From Oscillospiraceae bacterium (GTDB lineage: Bacteria; Bacillota; Clostridia; Oscillospirales; Oscillospiraceae): DNA of 64,000 nt. This document shows positions 17,847 through 26,808 of this stretch, piece by piece. The notes beneath the pieces were generated by a model. The model did no database searches. It worked only from the letters and a program-made list of their open reading frames with translations, and had not been told where the DNA came from. Made by a program: the position numbers and the translations under genes. The stretch spans positions 22,602 to 86,601 of the forward strand of contig JAGAUY010000093.1 in NCBI GenBank assembly GCA_017620525.1, given 5' to 3'. Position 1 is the first letter of the stretch, and each line of letters begins with the position of its first letter.

Positions 17847-18599
17847 ATGGGTATGGTACTCCTGACCGCCCTGGGTGTCGGCGGCGCAACCGTTGTCGGC
17901 GCCGTCCTGGGCGTGGTTTTCAAAAAGATTTCCCACCAATTCAGTGATGTGGTCCTGTCCTTCGCGGCGGGCGTGATGCTGGCAGCGGCGGTGCTTGGAC
18001 TGATCCTGCCGTCGCTGGAATACGGTGGAAAATTCGGCATCATCACCACTGTCGCGGGTATTTTTGTCGGTGCCTTCGCACTGAACCTGATCGACAGGCT
18101 GGTACCTCATTTGCACCGGATGGTGGGCACGGATATCGAGGATCACCAAAGCAATGCGAATCTGAACAAGGTCCTGCTTTTCGTCACTGCTATCGCCATC
18201 CATAATCTGCCGGAAGGCATTGCTGCCGGTGTCGGTTTCGGTTCCGGAAACAGCTCGGAAGCATTGCTCATCGCAGGCGGCATCGCGCTGCAGAATATTC
18301 CGGAAGGCATGGTCATCATTGGTCCTATGCTCTCTGCGGGCATCAGCCTGAAAAAGACCTTTCTGTGCGCCATGGCCACCGGTCTTGTGGAAGTGGTCGG
18401 TACGCTGCTGGGCTATTTTGCCGTCAGTGTTTCTGCGGTGATCCTTCCTTTTGCCCTGGCCTTTGCCGGCGGCACCATGCTCTATGTCATCAGCGACGAG
18501 ATGATCCCGGAAACCCATCACAATGAGACCCCGGGCATTACGTATGCGCTGCTGATCGGCTTTTGCGTGATGCTGGTCTCTGATGTATTGCTGGGATAA
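17847..18599 (+). CDS. ZIP family metal transporter (ZupT-like)
   Basis: 250 residues, ATG with TGGAGG upstream. Eight hydrophobic helices; the metal-site helices are visible as HNLPEGIAAGVGFG and LQNIPEGMVI (the HNxPEG and QNxPEG motifs of the ZIP family). The loop between helices 3 and 4 carries histidines. Known role: uptake of Zn2+, Mn2+ or Fe2+ into the cytoplasm. No metal operator is recognisable in the short leader. Confidence 0.92.
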   Translation: MGMVLLTALGVGGATVVGAVLGVVFKKISHQFSDVVLSFAAGVMLAAAVLGLILPSLEYGGKFGIITTVAGIFVGAFALNLIDRLVPHLHRMVGTDIEDHQSNANLNKVLLFVTAIAIHNLPEGIAAGVGFGSGNSSEALLIAGGIALQNIPEGMVIIGPMLSAGISLKKTFLCAMATGLVEVVGTLLGYFAVSVSAVILPFALAFAGGTMLYVISDEMIPETHHNETPGITYALLIGFCVMLVSDVLLG

Positions 18600-18611
18600 G
18601 AAAAAGAATCA

Positions 18612-18645
18612 ACCGGCTCCCGAAAGGGAGCCGGTCACGTTTTAT
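18612..18645. terminator. Terminator between ZIP and NhaC genes
   Basis: A perfect 10-bp stem (ACCGGCTCCC) with a GAAA tetraloop. Its position just past both stops suits bidirectional use. Confidence 0.85.
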
Positions 18646-19949
18646 CGTTTTTTCTCGCCGATCAGAAAAATCGCGATCAGAGAGCTGGCAAGCAGGAAAT
18701 AGGGATAGAACAGGTATCCCATAATATCGAATGCGGACAGCGCATAACCCATTTCTGCTGCGGCGGAAATGGCCACCAGCATCTGAGCACCGTAGGGGAT
18801 TACACCCTGGAAGATACAGGAGAAGGTATCCAGCAGGCAGGCTGCCCGCCGGGGGCTGATGTCGTAATCCTGGCTCATTTCCTTGGCAATGGGATTTGCC
18901 ATAACGATTGCCACTGTGTTGTTGGCAGTTGCGATGTCCATGATACCGACCAGCAGGCCCATGCCCAGCTGTCCACCCCGATTGCCTTTGAAAATCTTGC
19001 GGATGCCGTACAGCAGCGCATCAAAGCCGCCGTATTCCCGGATCAGGGCGCACAGCGCAGCGACCAGGATCGCAACCATAGAAGTTTCGAACATGCCGGA
19101 AGCGCCGGAACCCATGTTGGCAAGAAGATCGGTTGCGGCGGTCTGACCGGTCAGCAGCATGATCGCAGCGCCGGAAACAATGCCGATCAGCAGCACCACA
19201 AATACATTGATGCCGATGATGCCGCCAGCCAGAACCAGCACATAGGGGATGATCTGGATCAGGTTATAGCTGCCCTCAATTTCGGCGGGAGCCTGATTCC
19301 GCGTGAAGATCAGTACCATTGCGATCGTTGCCAGGGCAGCGGGCAGCGCGATCCAGAAATTACCGCGGAATTTGTCTTTCATGGCGCAGCCCTGTCCATT
19401 GCAGGCAGCAATGGTGGTGTCAGAAATGAAGGAAAGATTGTCGCCGAACATGGCACCGCCGACGATCGTACCGACACACAGCGCCACATTGAACGAGGAT
19501 GCCTGTGCCACCTCCACCGCAATGGGAGTCAGCAGCGTGATGGTACCGACGGAAGTACCCATGGCCGTGGAGACAAAGCAGGCGACGACAAACAGAACGA
19601 TCACGGCAAACTGCGCCGGGATCATGTCCAGCATGAAGTAAGCCACGCTCTGTGCGGAAGAGCGGCCGACAACGCCCACAAAGGAGCCTGCTGCCAGGAA
19701 GATCAGCAGCATGGTGATGATGTTTTTATCACCAACACCCTGACCCATCAGTTCCAGTTTCTGCTCAAAAGACAGTCCGCGGTTCTGCAGACAAGCCACC
19801 AGGATGGCGGTCAGAAACGCGATGACGATGGGAATGTTGTAAAATCCCATGGGGATTCTCAGGCCGTATTCAAACAGCAGTCCCAGACCCAGATAAATTG
19901 CCAAAAATACACCAATGGGTAAAAGTGCGATGGGGTTTCCTTTTTTCAT
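18642..19949 (-). CDS. NhaC-type Na+/H+ antiporter
   Basis: 435 residues; the ATG at 19949 follows GGGAGG, while the longer frame reaches into the promoter. There are about 11 hydrophobic helices. Family motifs include AMGTSVGTITLLTPIA, GAMFGDNLSFISDTTIAA and ATANNTVAIVMANPIAKE, characteristic of NhaC/IT-superfamily antiporters. Some close relatives exchange amino acids or organic acids, so the substrate is uncertain. Monocistronic. Confidence 0.88.
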   Translation of the reverse strand: MKKGNPIALLPIGVFLAIYLGLGLLFEYGLRIPMGFYNIPIVIAFLTAILVACLQNRGLSFEQKLELMGQGVGDKNIITMLLIFLAAGSFVGVVGRSSAQSVAYFMLDMIPAQFAVIVLFVVACFVSTAMGTSVGTITLLTPIAVEVAQASSFNVALCVGTIVGGAMFGDNLSFISDTTIAACNGQGCAMKDKFRGNFWIALPAALATIAMVLIFTRNQAPAEIEGSYNLIQIIPYVLVLAGGIIGINVFVVLLIGIVSGAAIMLLTGQTAATDLLANMGSGASGMFETSMVAILVAALCALIREYGGFDALLYGIRKIFKGNRGGQLGMGLLVGIMDIATANNTVAIVMANPIAKEMSQDYDISPRRAACLLDTFSCIFQGVIPYGAQMLVAISAAAEMGYALSAFDIMGYLFYPYFLLASSLIAIFLIGEKKR

Positions 19950-19980
19950 GTTTTTTCCTCCCAAAACCTCTGTTTCTCCT

Positions 19981-20009
19981 AATCTACCATAGAAAAAAAT
20001 GAGTGTCAA
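19981..20009 (-). promoter_or_regulatory. Promoter of the NhaC-type gene
   Basis: On the minus strand a consensus TTGACA and TAGATT are separated by 17 bases. Confidence 0.72.
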
Positions 20010-20025
20010 GGGCCGTTTTTCGGGA

Positions 20026-21237
20026 TTACAGCAGACCGCTGTTTCTGTACATACTCGGCGTCATGCGCTGGTATTTCAGAAACTGCTTTGCGAAATAACT
20101 GGTGTTGTTGTATCCGACTGTTGCGGCGATCTGCTGGATCTGCATGTTGGTGTGTTTCAGCAGCGAAGCAGCCTGATTGACCCGCTCCCGGTTGACAAAA
20201 TCAATAAAGGTGATGCCCATATCCCGGTGAAACTGATGGGAAAGGTAATTGGCATTGACCAGCAGCGCTTTTGCGGTATCTTTTACCGTCAGGTTGTCCG
20301 ACAGATGTTCTTTGACATAGGTGACCACCAGGCGGGTAAAGGGTTTCAGTTCCGGATAAGTGTTTTCCCGGGCCAGTTCGCAGTATCGCCGGATGATCTC
20401 CAGCGGGTATTTCGCGGCTTCCGCTGCGGTCCTCAGTTTTTCTACCTGCAAGGCGATCTCATGGGAAAACTGATCGAGCCGGTAAGGGTGGATACCGGTG
20501 GCTTCCATGGCATGGCGCAGCTGGGTGTTCATAATGATACACATATTCTGGGTGTTGCGCAGGGGGTTGGAATTTCTGACGATGCTGCTCGATTCCGGAT
20601 TCATCTGGCGCATCAGCTGATAGGCCAGCGAGAGATTTCCCTGCTTTACCGCTTCGGTCATCGCGGCGCTGAGTTCATAGCGCAGTTCGACACGGCGCAT
20701 TTGATCCAGTTCGCCGAAATGTTCCACCAGCATGAGATCTTTTTTTGACTGAGAATCCCACTGAAAATTGATTTTTCGGTAGGGGACCGGCCGGGGGATC
20801 CCGTGGAGATAATTGGCCAGCAGCACTCCCAGCTGATGAAGCGTTTCGTAAGAAACAACGGGCAGATTTTGGATAAAGTCTGTCAGCAACCGTGCCAGAT
20901 GCGTTTCCAGTCCAAAATTGCGGATCTGGAGCTTGATCTGCGTGTCTGTCAGCGATTCCGTCAGACACGGGCCGATCACCAGATACGTTTCATCTCCGGC
21001 ATCATAGATTGCCAGATAAGAGACATTCAGCAGACCCTCTACCTCATAAATACATCCGGATACCATATTCCGGAAGGACTGCAGGAGCAGCTGTTCGCTG
21101 ACGGCAGCGCGAAGTGCGGAATGCAGGCTGCTGCTGAGATAATTCAGAACATCTTCATCCGAAGCTCGCAGGCGGCTGATATGCAGACCCGACAGGCATT
21201 TTACCAGGTCCTGAATCATTTGGAAATTATTCACCAC
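20026..21237 (-). CDS. AraC-family transcriptional regulator with long sensor region
   Basis: About 403 residues from the GTG at 21237 (AAGGCGG upstream; a second GTG follows at once). The nominal longer frame crosses the promoter. The C-terminal 100 residues carry the two AraC HTH motifs (VKDTAKALLVNANYLSHQF and IQQIAATVGYNNTSYFAKQF). The N-terminal 290 residues form no domain I can name and resemble the unknown sensor regions of Clostridia AraC proteins. It is divergent from the GPH symporter and GH2 genes and most likely regulates them. Confidence 0.85.
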   Translation of the reverse strand: MVNNFQMIQDLVKCLSGLHISRLRASDEDVLNYLSSSLHSALRAAVSEQLLLQSFRNMVSGCIYEVEGLLNVSYLAIYDAGDETYLVIGPCLTESLTDTQIKLQIRNFGLETHLARLLTDFIQNLPVVSYETLHQLGVLLANYLHGIPRPVPYRKINFQWDSQSKKDLMLVEHFGELDQMRRVELRYELSAAMTEAVKQGNLSLAYQLMRQMNPESSSIVRNSNPLRNTQNMCIIMNTQLRHAMEATGIHPYRLDQFSHEIALQVEKLRTAAEAAKYPLEIIRRYCELARENTYPELKPFTRLVVTYVKEHLSDNLTVKDTAKALLVNANYLSHQFHRDMGITFIDFVNRERVNQAASLLKHTNMQIQQIAATVGYNNTSYFAKQFLKYQRMTPSMYRNSGLL

Positions 21238-21277
21238 GGTGCATCCGCCTTTCTTTTGAGCAACTGAGATTTGTTTT

Positions 21278-21306
21278 ATATTATCAAAGATTTGTTGTTT
21301 TGGCAA
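21278..21306 (-). promoter_or_regulatory. Promoter of the second AraC gene
   Basis: On the minus strand TTGCCA and TAATAT are separated by 17 bases in an AT-rich intergenic region shared with the divergent symporter gene. Confidence 0.65.
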
Positions 21307-21389
21307 TGGAGGATTTTTGTTAGAATGTAACAAGAAGAATCGTGAAAACATGATTTTTTTGACAATTATTTGCAGAGGGGGATTTCCTT

Positions 21390-22823
21390 TTGAAAACTCA
21401 GAATCAACTCCGTCCTTTCGGTATGAAGGACAAGCTGGGCTATTTGTTCGGCGACTTTGGTAATGACTTTACCTTCATCCTGTCCACCATGATCCTGTCC
21501 AAGTTCTATACCGACGTCATGGGTGTTTCCGCCGGTATCGTCGGCACCATTATGATGCTTGCCCGGTTTGTGGACGCTGTTACCGACGTGACCATGGGAC
21601 GTATTGCAGACCGCTGCAAGCCCGCCGCCGCCGGTAAGTTCAAACCCTGGCTGCTGCGTATGTGCGTGCCTGTGGCGATCGCTTCTTTCCTGATGTACGC
21701 ACCGGGTCTTGCCGGTGAGTGGGTCAGTCAGTGGTCCGGCGGCGTTAAGACCGCCTATCTGGCTGTTTCCTATCTGCTGTGGGGTTCCTTCTGCTACACT
21801 GGCATCAATATTCCCTACGGCTCCATGGCTTCCGCCATCTCCGGTGATCCCGGTGACCGCCAGAGCCTCTCCACCTTCCGCAGCATGGGCGGTATGCTGG
21901 CCGGTGCAGTTATCGGCGTGGGACTGCCCAAAATCGCTTATGAGAAGATTACCCTGGCCGACGGCACCATCAAGGAAACCCTGATTGGCAGCCGTGTCGC
22001 TCTGGCCGCCGCTATTTTCTCTGTTCTGGCCATTGTCTGCTACATTCTGTGCTATAAAATGGTCACTGAACGCATCGTTCCCGAAACCGCAGAAGACCAG
22101 AAGGGGCCCTCTGTTATGGAGATGCTGAAAAGCGCAGTTACCAACCGCGCACTGATTTCCATCATCGCCGCCTCTGTTGTTATGCTGCTGGCTCAGCTGA
22201 CCCTGCAGAATATGGCCGCTTACATTTTCCCCGACTACTACGTCAATGCTGACGCTCAGTCCGTGTCCACCGTGCTGATGATGGTCGGTATGGTCGGTGC
22301 AGCTGCCGTTGCAAAACCCCTTGCTGCCAAGTTCGGCAAAGCCGAGGTCTCCGTCGTTTCTAACCTGTTTGCAGGTGTCGTCATGATCATCATCTGGTTG
22401 ATCAAGCCCGCCAATGTCTGGGTCTTCTGCGGCCTGCAGATGATCGCATGGCTGGGTCTGGGCGTCTTCACGATGGTCTCCTGGGCGCTGATCACCGATG
22501 TTATCGACTACTCCGAGATCAGAAACGGTGTCCGTGAGGACGGCTCCGTCTACGCGCTGTATTCCTTCGCCCGCAAGCTGGGCCAGGCCCTGGCTGCCGG
22601 TTTGTCCGGCTGGCTGCTGGAGGGCATCGGTTACAACTCCCAGGCTGCGGCTGAGGGCCTGCAGCAGACCAAGTCTGTTCTGGATGGTATCTTCAATATT
22701 TCCACCCTGCTGCCTGCATTGGGCTTTGTGCTGCTGGCACTGGTGCTGTGGTTCTGGTATCCCCTGCATAAGAAGCAGGTCGATGCCAACGTTGCTGTCC
22801 TGAAGGCAAAGCGCGGCGAATAA
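21390..22823 (+). CDS. GPH-family sugar:cation symporter
   Basis: 477 residues with a TTG start; AGAGGGGG lies eight or so bases upstream and no better start exists. Twelve hydrophobic helices. The N-terminal GDFGNDFTF block and FVDAVTDVTMGRIAD are typical of the glycoside-pentoside-hexuronide symporters (MFS superfamily). Known role: Na+- or H+-coupled import of glycosides. It lies 74 bases ahead of a GH2 beta-glycosidase, which predicts a beta-galactoside or beta-glucuronide as substrate (inference). Confidence 0.9.
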   Translation: MKTQNQLRPFGMKDKLGYLFGDFGNDFTFILSTMILSKFYTDVMGVSAGIVGTIMMLARFVDAVTDVTMGRIADRCKPAAAGKFKPWLLRMCVPVAIASFLMYAPGLAGEWVSQWSGGVKTAYLAVSYLLWGSFCYTGINIPYGSMASAISGDPGDRQSLSTFRSMGGMLAGAVIGVGLPKIAYEKITLADGTIKETLIGSRVALAAAIFSVLAIVCYILCYKMVTERIVPETAEDQKGPSVMEMLKSAVTNRALISIIAASVVMLLAQLTLQNMAAYIFPDYYVNADAQSVSTVLMMVGMVGAAAVAKPLAAKFGKAEVSVVSNLFAGVVMIIIWLIKPANVWVFCGLQMIAWLGLGVFTMVSWALITDVIDYSEIRNGVREDGSVYALYSFARKLGQALAAGLSGWLLEGIGYNSQAAAEGLQQTKSVLDGIFNISTLLPALGFVLLALVLWFWYPLHKKQVDANVAVLKAKRGE

Positions 22824-22839
22824 TTCGTTTTCTTCCCCT

Positions 22840-22869
22840 GTCACCCTGCCTGAATCCCGGCAGGGTGAC
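22840..22869 (+). other. Intercistronic hairpin between symporter and GH2 genes
   Basis: A perfect 11-bp stem (GTCACCCTGCC and complement) with an eight-base loop, but no T run after it. It is more likely an mRNA processing or stabilising hairpin, or a weak attenuator, than a full terminator. Confidence 0.5.
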
Positions 22870-22897
22870 TCCCAATCAAACCAGGAGGTTTATTACT

Positions 22898-25138
22898 GTG
22901 AGACAAGTTATTAACTTCAACTACCGCTGGGCTTTCTCCAAAGAAGCCACCGAGATTCCCACTGAGATCAACCGCAAGTGGAATTTCGTGAATCTGCCCC
23001 ACAGCTGGAATACCATCGACGGACAGGACGGCGGCAACGACTATTACCGCGGCACCGCCTACTATGCAAAGGCCATCGACAAGATGGATCTGCCCGATGC
23101 TCAAGTGTACTACCTGGAGCTGCGCGGCGCCAACTCCTCTGCTGATGTCTATGTCAACGGCAAGCATCTGGCCCATCACGACGGCGGTTATTCCACCTGG
23201 CGTGTGGATGTCACCGATGCTCTGCAGCGGGACAACCTGTTTGTCATCGCTGTGGACAATTCCGCCAATGAGATTGTCTATCCTCAGGTAGCTGACTTTA
23301 CTTTCTACGGTGGCCTGTACCGTGATGTGAATCTGATCTGTGTCAGCGAATCTCACTTCGATCTGGATTACTACGGCGGCCCCGGCATTAAGGTTACTCC
23401 TGTTATGGACGGCGAAAATGCCAATGTGGAGATCGAGGTCTACACCACGAATATGAAAGAAGGCCAGTACTTCCAGTACACCATCTGCGATGCTGAAGGA
23501 AATGCTGTGGTCAACGCGGTCAGCTGCGAGAGCAAGTATTCGTGCACCATCGAAAACGCCCACAAGTGGCATGGCCGCAAGGATCCTTATCTGTATACTG
23601 CCGAGGTCAACCTGGTGGAAGGTAAGGAAATTCTGGACAATGTCAGCGCCCGTTTCGGCTGCCGCAGCTTTGAGATCGATGCCAACAAGGGCTTCATCCT
23701 GAATGGTGAAGAATATCCCCTGCGGGGTGTTTCCCGCCACCAGGACCGCTGGGGCTATGGCAACGCACTGCTGCCCGAGCATCACGAGGAGGACATCGAC
23801 CTGATTTGCGAGGTCGGCTGCACCACCATCCGTCTGGCCCATTACCAGCATGATCAGTATTTCTACGATCTGTGCGACGAGAGGGGCCTGGTCATTTGGG
23901 CCGAGATCCCCTATATCTCCAAGCATATGCCCACCGGCCGTGAGAACACCATTTCCCAGATGAAGGAATTGATTGTTCAGAACTACAACCATCCTTCCAT
24001 CGTGGTCTGGGGTCTCAGCAATGAGATCACCATCAGCGGCTCCGACGACGATCTGCTGGAGAACCACAGAATCCTCAATGACCTGTGTCATGACTGGGAC
24101 AAGACCCGTCTGACTACCATCGCCTGCGTCTCACCCTGCGATATCAATGATCCTTATATCAGTATTCCCGATGTGGTCTCCTACAACCACTACTTCGGCT
24201 GGTACGGCGGAGATACCTCCATGAATGGCCCCTGGTTTGACAAGTTCCATGCAACCCATCCCAATATCCCCATCGGCTGCTCTGAGTATGGCTGTGAGGC
24301 TCTGAACTGGCATACCTCCAAGCCTGTCCAGGGTGACTACACCGAGGAATATCAGGCATATTACCACGAGGAACTGATCAAACAGATCCATGAGCGCCCC
24401 TATCTGTGGGCCACCCATGTGTGGAATATGTTCGACTTCGGCGCAGATGCCAGAAGCGAAGGCGGTGAGAACGGTCAGAACCACAAGGGTCTGATGACCT
24501 TCGACCGTAAGTATAAGAAGGACTCCTTCTATGCTTACAAGGCATGGCTGAATTCTGAACCCATGGTCCATCTGTGCGGCAAACGCTATATCGACCGTGT
24601 CGAGGATGTGACCAAGGTCACTGTTTACTCCAATCAGCCCGCTGTTGAGCTGTTTGCAAACGGTGTTTCCCTGGGTATACAGGAAAGCGACGGCCTGCCT
24701 TTCTTCTATTTTGATGTTCCCAATGCCGGCCGGACCTATCTGGTCGCTGTGGCTGGTGAGCTGAAGGACGAGAGTATCCTGAATAAGGTGGAGGTCTTCA
24801 ACGAGGCTTACCGCCTGAAGGAGAAGAGCGCCATCCTGAACTGGTTCGACATCACCGAAATCGATGGTCACCTGTCTCTGAACGACAAGCTCAGCGACAT
24901 TATGGCAACTCCCGAGGGTATGCAGCTCTTCGGCGGTTTGTTTGCCCAGATGCTGCCCAAAGAAGGCGACAAGGTCGCCGGTGGCTTCGAGATGAACGAT
25001 GCCATGATGCAGATGATGGGCGGCTTTACCATGATCCGTCTGGCCGGTATGATCGGCACCATGGGCATCAATCTGACCAAGGAACAGCTGCTGGGTATGA
25101 ACGCACAGCTGAACAAGATCAAAAAGCCCGTTCGCTGA
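22898..25138 (+). CDS. Glycoside hydrolase family 2 (beta-galactosidase/beta-glucuronidase type)
   Basis: 746 residues with a GTG start at 22898 (CAGGAGG upstream). Domains in order: sugar-binding jelly roll (about 5-165), Ig-like domain (165-265), TIM barrel (265-560) with acid/base Glu376 in SNEI and nucleophile Glu463 in CSEYGCEA, then a C-terminal Ig-like part. The last 90 residues are a Met-rich helical extension (MMQMMGGFTMIRLAGM) outside the standard GH2 core. Retaining hydrolysis of beta-linked galactose or glucuronic acid is the family activity. There is no signal peptide, so it acts on imported glycosides, consistent with the upstream symporter. Confidence 0.9.
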   Translation: MRQVINFNYRWAFSKEATEIPTEINRKWNFVNLPHSWNTIDGQDGGNDYYRGTAYYAKAIDKMDLPDAQVYYLELRGANSSADVYVNGKHLAHHDGGYSTWRVDVTDALQRDNLFVIAVDNSANEIVYPQVADFTFYGGLYRDVNLICVSESHFDLDYYGGPGIKVTPVMDGENANVEIEVYTTNMKEGQYFQYTICDAEGNAVVNAVSCESKYSCTIENAHKWHGRKDPYLYTAEVNLVEGKEILDNVSARFGCRSFEIDANKGFILNGEEYPLRGVSRHQDRWGYGNALLPEHHEEDIDLICEVGCTTIRLAHYQHDQYFYDLCDERGLVIWAEIPYISKHMPTGRENTISQMKELIVQNYNHPSIVVWGLSNEITISGSDDDLLENHRILNDLCHDWDKTRLTTIACVSPCDINDPYISIPDVVSYNHYFGWYGGDTSMNGPWFDKFHATHPNIPIGCSEYGCEALNWHTSKPVQGDYTEEYQAYYHEELIKQIHERPYLWATHVWNMFDFGADARSEGGENGQNHKGLMTFDRKYKKDSFYAYKAWLNSEPMVHLCGKRYIDRVEDVTKVTVYSNQPAVELFANGVSLGIQESDGLPFFYFDVPNAGRTYLVAVAGELKDESILNKVEVFNEAYRLKEKSAILNWFDITEIDGHLSLNDKLSDIMATPEGMQLFGGLFAQMLPKEGDKVAGGFEMNDAMMQMMGGFTMIRLAGMIGTMGINLTKEQLLGMNAQLNKIKKPVR

Positions 25139-25177
25139 GCGGCGCTGACGGATTACCTGAAGAATTTTCATAAGAAT

Positions 25178-25216
25178 AAACCCGACCTGTGACTGTACGC
25201 TCAGGTCGGGTTTTTA
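25178..25216. terminator. Terminator between GH2 and ogt
   Basis: Arms AAACCCGACCTG and its complement around a 12-base loop, then TTTTT. It lies between the convergent stops. Confidence 0.85.
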
Positions 25217-25711
25217 CTATATTGTGCTGATTTTTATGCCTTCATGGCGCAGCAGCTGTCGCTTTTTATCCAGTCCTGCGGCAAAACCGGTGAGTTTTCC
25301 TCCGGCGCCGACTACACGGTGGCAGGGAATGATGATGGAAATGGGATTGTGTCCCACCGCGCTGCCAATTGCCTGGGCACTTGCGCAATTCAGCTGTTTC
25401 GCAATCTGACCATAGGTCATGATCTGGCCATAGGGGATTTTCAGCAGTGTCCTCCAGACCTGCTGGCGGAATGCACTGCCCCGGGGCGCCAGCGGCAGTG
25501 TCCATGGATCTGGTTTTCTGCCTGCGAAATAGTCATCCAGCCATCTTTTGGAATCCAGGAACACCGGAAGGTCATCCTTGCGGGCTGCATTCAATGCTGT
25601 GTTTGCGAAATACTTCTGGTTTTCTATCCACAGGCCGACGATGCGTTCGCCATCGCTGGCCAGAGTCAGCGTTCCGACGGGGGAAGGATATTCTGTAAAG
25701 TAATCCATCAT
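25217..25711 (-). CDS. ogt: Methylated-DNA--protein-cysteine methyltransferase
   Basis: 164 residues. The catalytic IPCHRVVG motif is at about residues 129-136, with the Asn/Arg-type DNA-binding helix upstream (SAFRQQVWRTLLKIPYGQIMTYGQIA). Known reaction: irreversible transfer of the alkyl group from O6-alkylguanine to the cysteine. The start overlaps by four bases the stop of the exporter gene upstream, so the two are translationally coupled. Confidence 0.94.
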   Translation of the reverse strand: MMDYFTEYPSPVGTLTLASDGERIVGLWIENQKYFANTALNAARKDDLPVFLDSKRWLDDYFAGRKPDPWTLPLAPRGSAFRQQVWRTLLKIPYGQIMTYGQIAKQLNCASAQAIGSAVGHNPISIIIPCHRVVGAGGKLTGFAAGLDKKRQLLRHEGIKISTI

Positions 25712-26661
25712 TCTGCGGATTCGCTTTCTTCCAGCTCGCCGCTGGTGATCTGTTCTTCCCGGCCCAGGGCTGCCATCAGGTCACGGCGCACACGCAGGAT
25801 CTGAAGCACATGGTAGTTGGTTACCACGTCCAGGTCCGTCGGGGATTCCAGAGTACGCGTATCCCGGATCTGTGCGCCGCACTCTCTCAAAAGCCGCCGG
25901 CTTTTGTCGTTAAGCCGTCCCGGCCGTTTGACCTGCGACAGGACAGTCATACGGGCCAGCATTTCCCTTGCTTTGCCTTCGCAGATTCGGAATTCCTCCA
26001 GCTTCTGGTGCTGCTGGCTCAGGTGCATGACCAGTCTCTGATTCTCAAAGATCTTCAGCTGCCGTTCCATATCGCCGATCTTGCGCATCACCAGATCGGT
26101 ATTGGGGACTTTCTCGTCGCCGTCGAACATTTCCTCCAGGAAGTGGATTACCTCTTTGTCCAGACTCTCCACGGTATCATGGATCATGCGGCTGTTATCA
26201 TAGGGGAAGATCAGGGTGTTGATGAGGACACCAACGCCCAGACCGATGGCAGTATCCCAGATACGGCCGATGGCATAGGAAACAGGCTGGATATCCGGCG
26301 TTGTACACAGCAGCACAACGATAAAGGATGCGTTGACGGGGGAATATGTAATCCGCAGTGCGTTATACAGCGTGATCACCAGAATGATGCCGATGCCCGT
26401 CGCCACCAGGGAGGGCAGCTTCAGGCTCAGCAGCATGACGCCGACGATACCGCCGAACACCACACCGAGGATCTGGGCAAAGCAGGATTCGATGGATTCT
26501 TTGAAGGTTGGCTGCACTGCGGCCATGGCGCCCAGCATGGCGAAGATCAGCTTGGATGACGTGGCACCGAAGAAGTCCACGATCACCATAGCGATGATGA
26601 TGGCTGCGGCGGTTTTGATGGTCCGCAGACCAATGTGAATTCTGGAACGTTTCTTTCGCAT
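25708..26661 (-). CDS. Aromatic acid exporter family (FUSC/ArAE-like) membrane protein
   Basis: 317 residues from the ATG at 26661 (AAGGAG six bases upstream). Four to five hydrophobic helices in the first 150 residues (KTAAAIIIAMVIVDFF, then LGAMAAVQPTFKES, typical of the ArAE_1/YgaE group), followed by a mainly helical soluble domain of about 160 residues. Members are proposed efflux proteins; the substrate is unknown. Co-transcribed with ogt through a four-base overlap. Confidence 0.85.
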   Translation of the reverse strand: MRKKRSRIHIGLRTIKTAAAIIIAMVIVDFFGATSSKLIFAMLGAMAAVQPTFKESIESCFAQILGVVFGGIVGVMLLSLKLPSLVATGIGIILVITLYNALRITYSPVNASFIVVLLCTTPDIQPVSYAIGRIWDTAIGLGVGVLINTLIFPYDNSRMIHDTVESLDKEVIHFLEEMFDGDEKVPNTDLVMRKIGDMERQLKIFENQRLVMHLSQQHQKLEEFRICEGKAREMLARMTVLSQVKRPGRLNDKSRRLLRECGAQIRDTRTLESPTDLDVVTNYHVLQILRVRRDLMAALGREEQITSGELEESESAE

Positions 26662-26770
26662 TGGCATCTCCTTTCTGTTCCGATAAAGGTTGCTTATTCT
26701 ATAGCATACCACAGGAAGCGGCCTGCGTCAAATGGAAGCCACCGGAAGGAAACAGCGGTCATGAAGCGGG

Positions 26771-26800
26771 AAGCCTCCCTCCGATGACGGAGGGAGGCTT
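26771..26800. terminator. Hairpin after the branching enzyme gene
   Basis: A perfect 13-bp stem (AAGCCTCCCTCCG) with a four-base loop, just past the glgB stop on the minus strand. Confidence 0.75.
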
Positions 26801-26808
26801 GGATGGTT

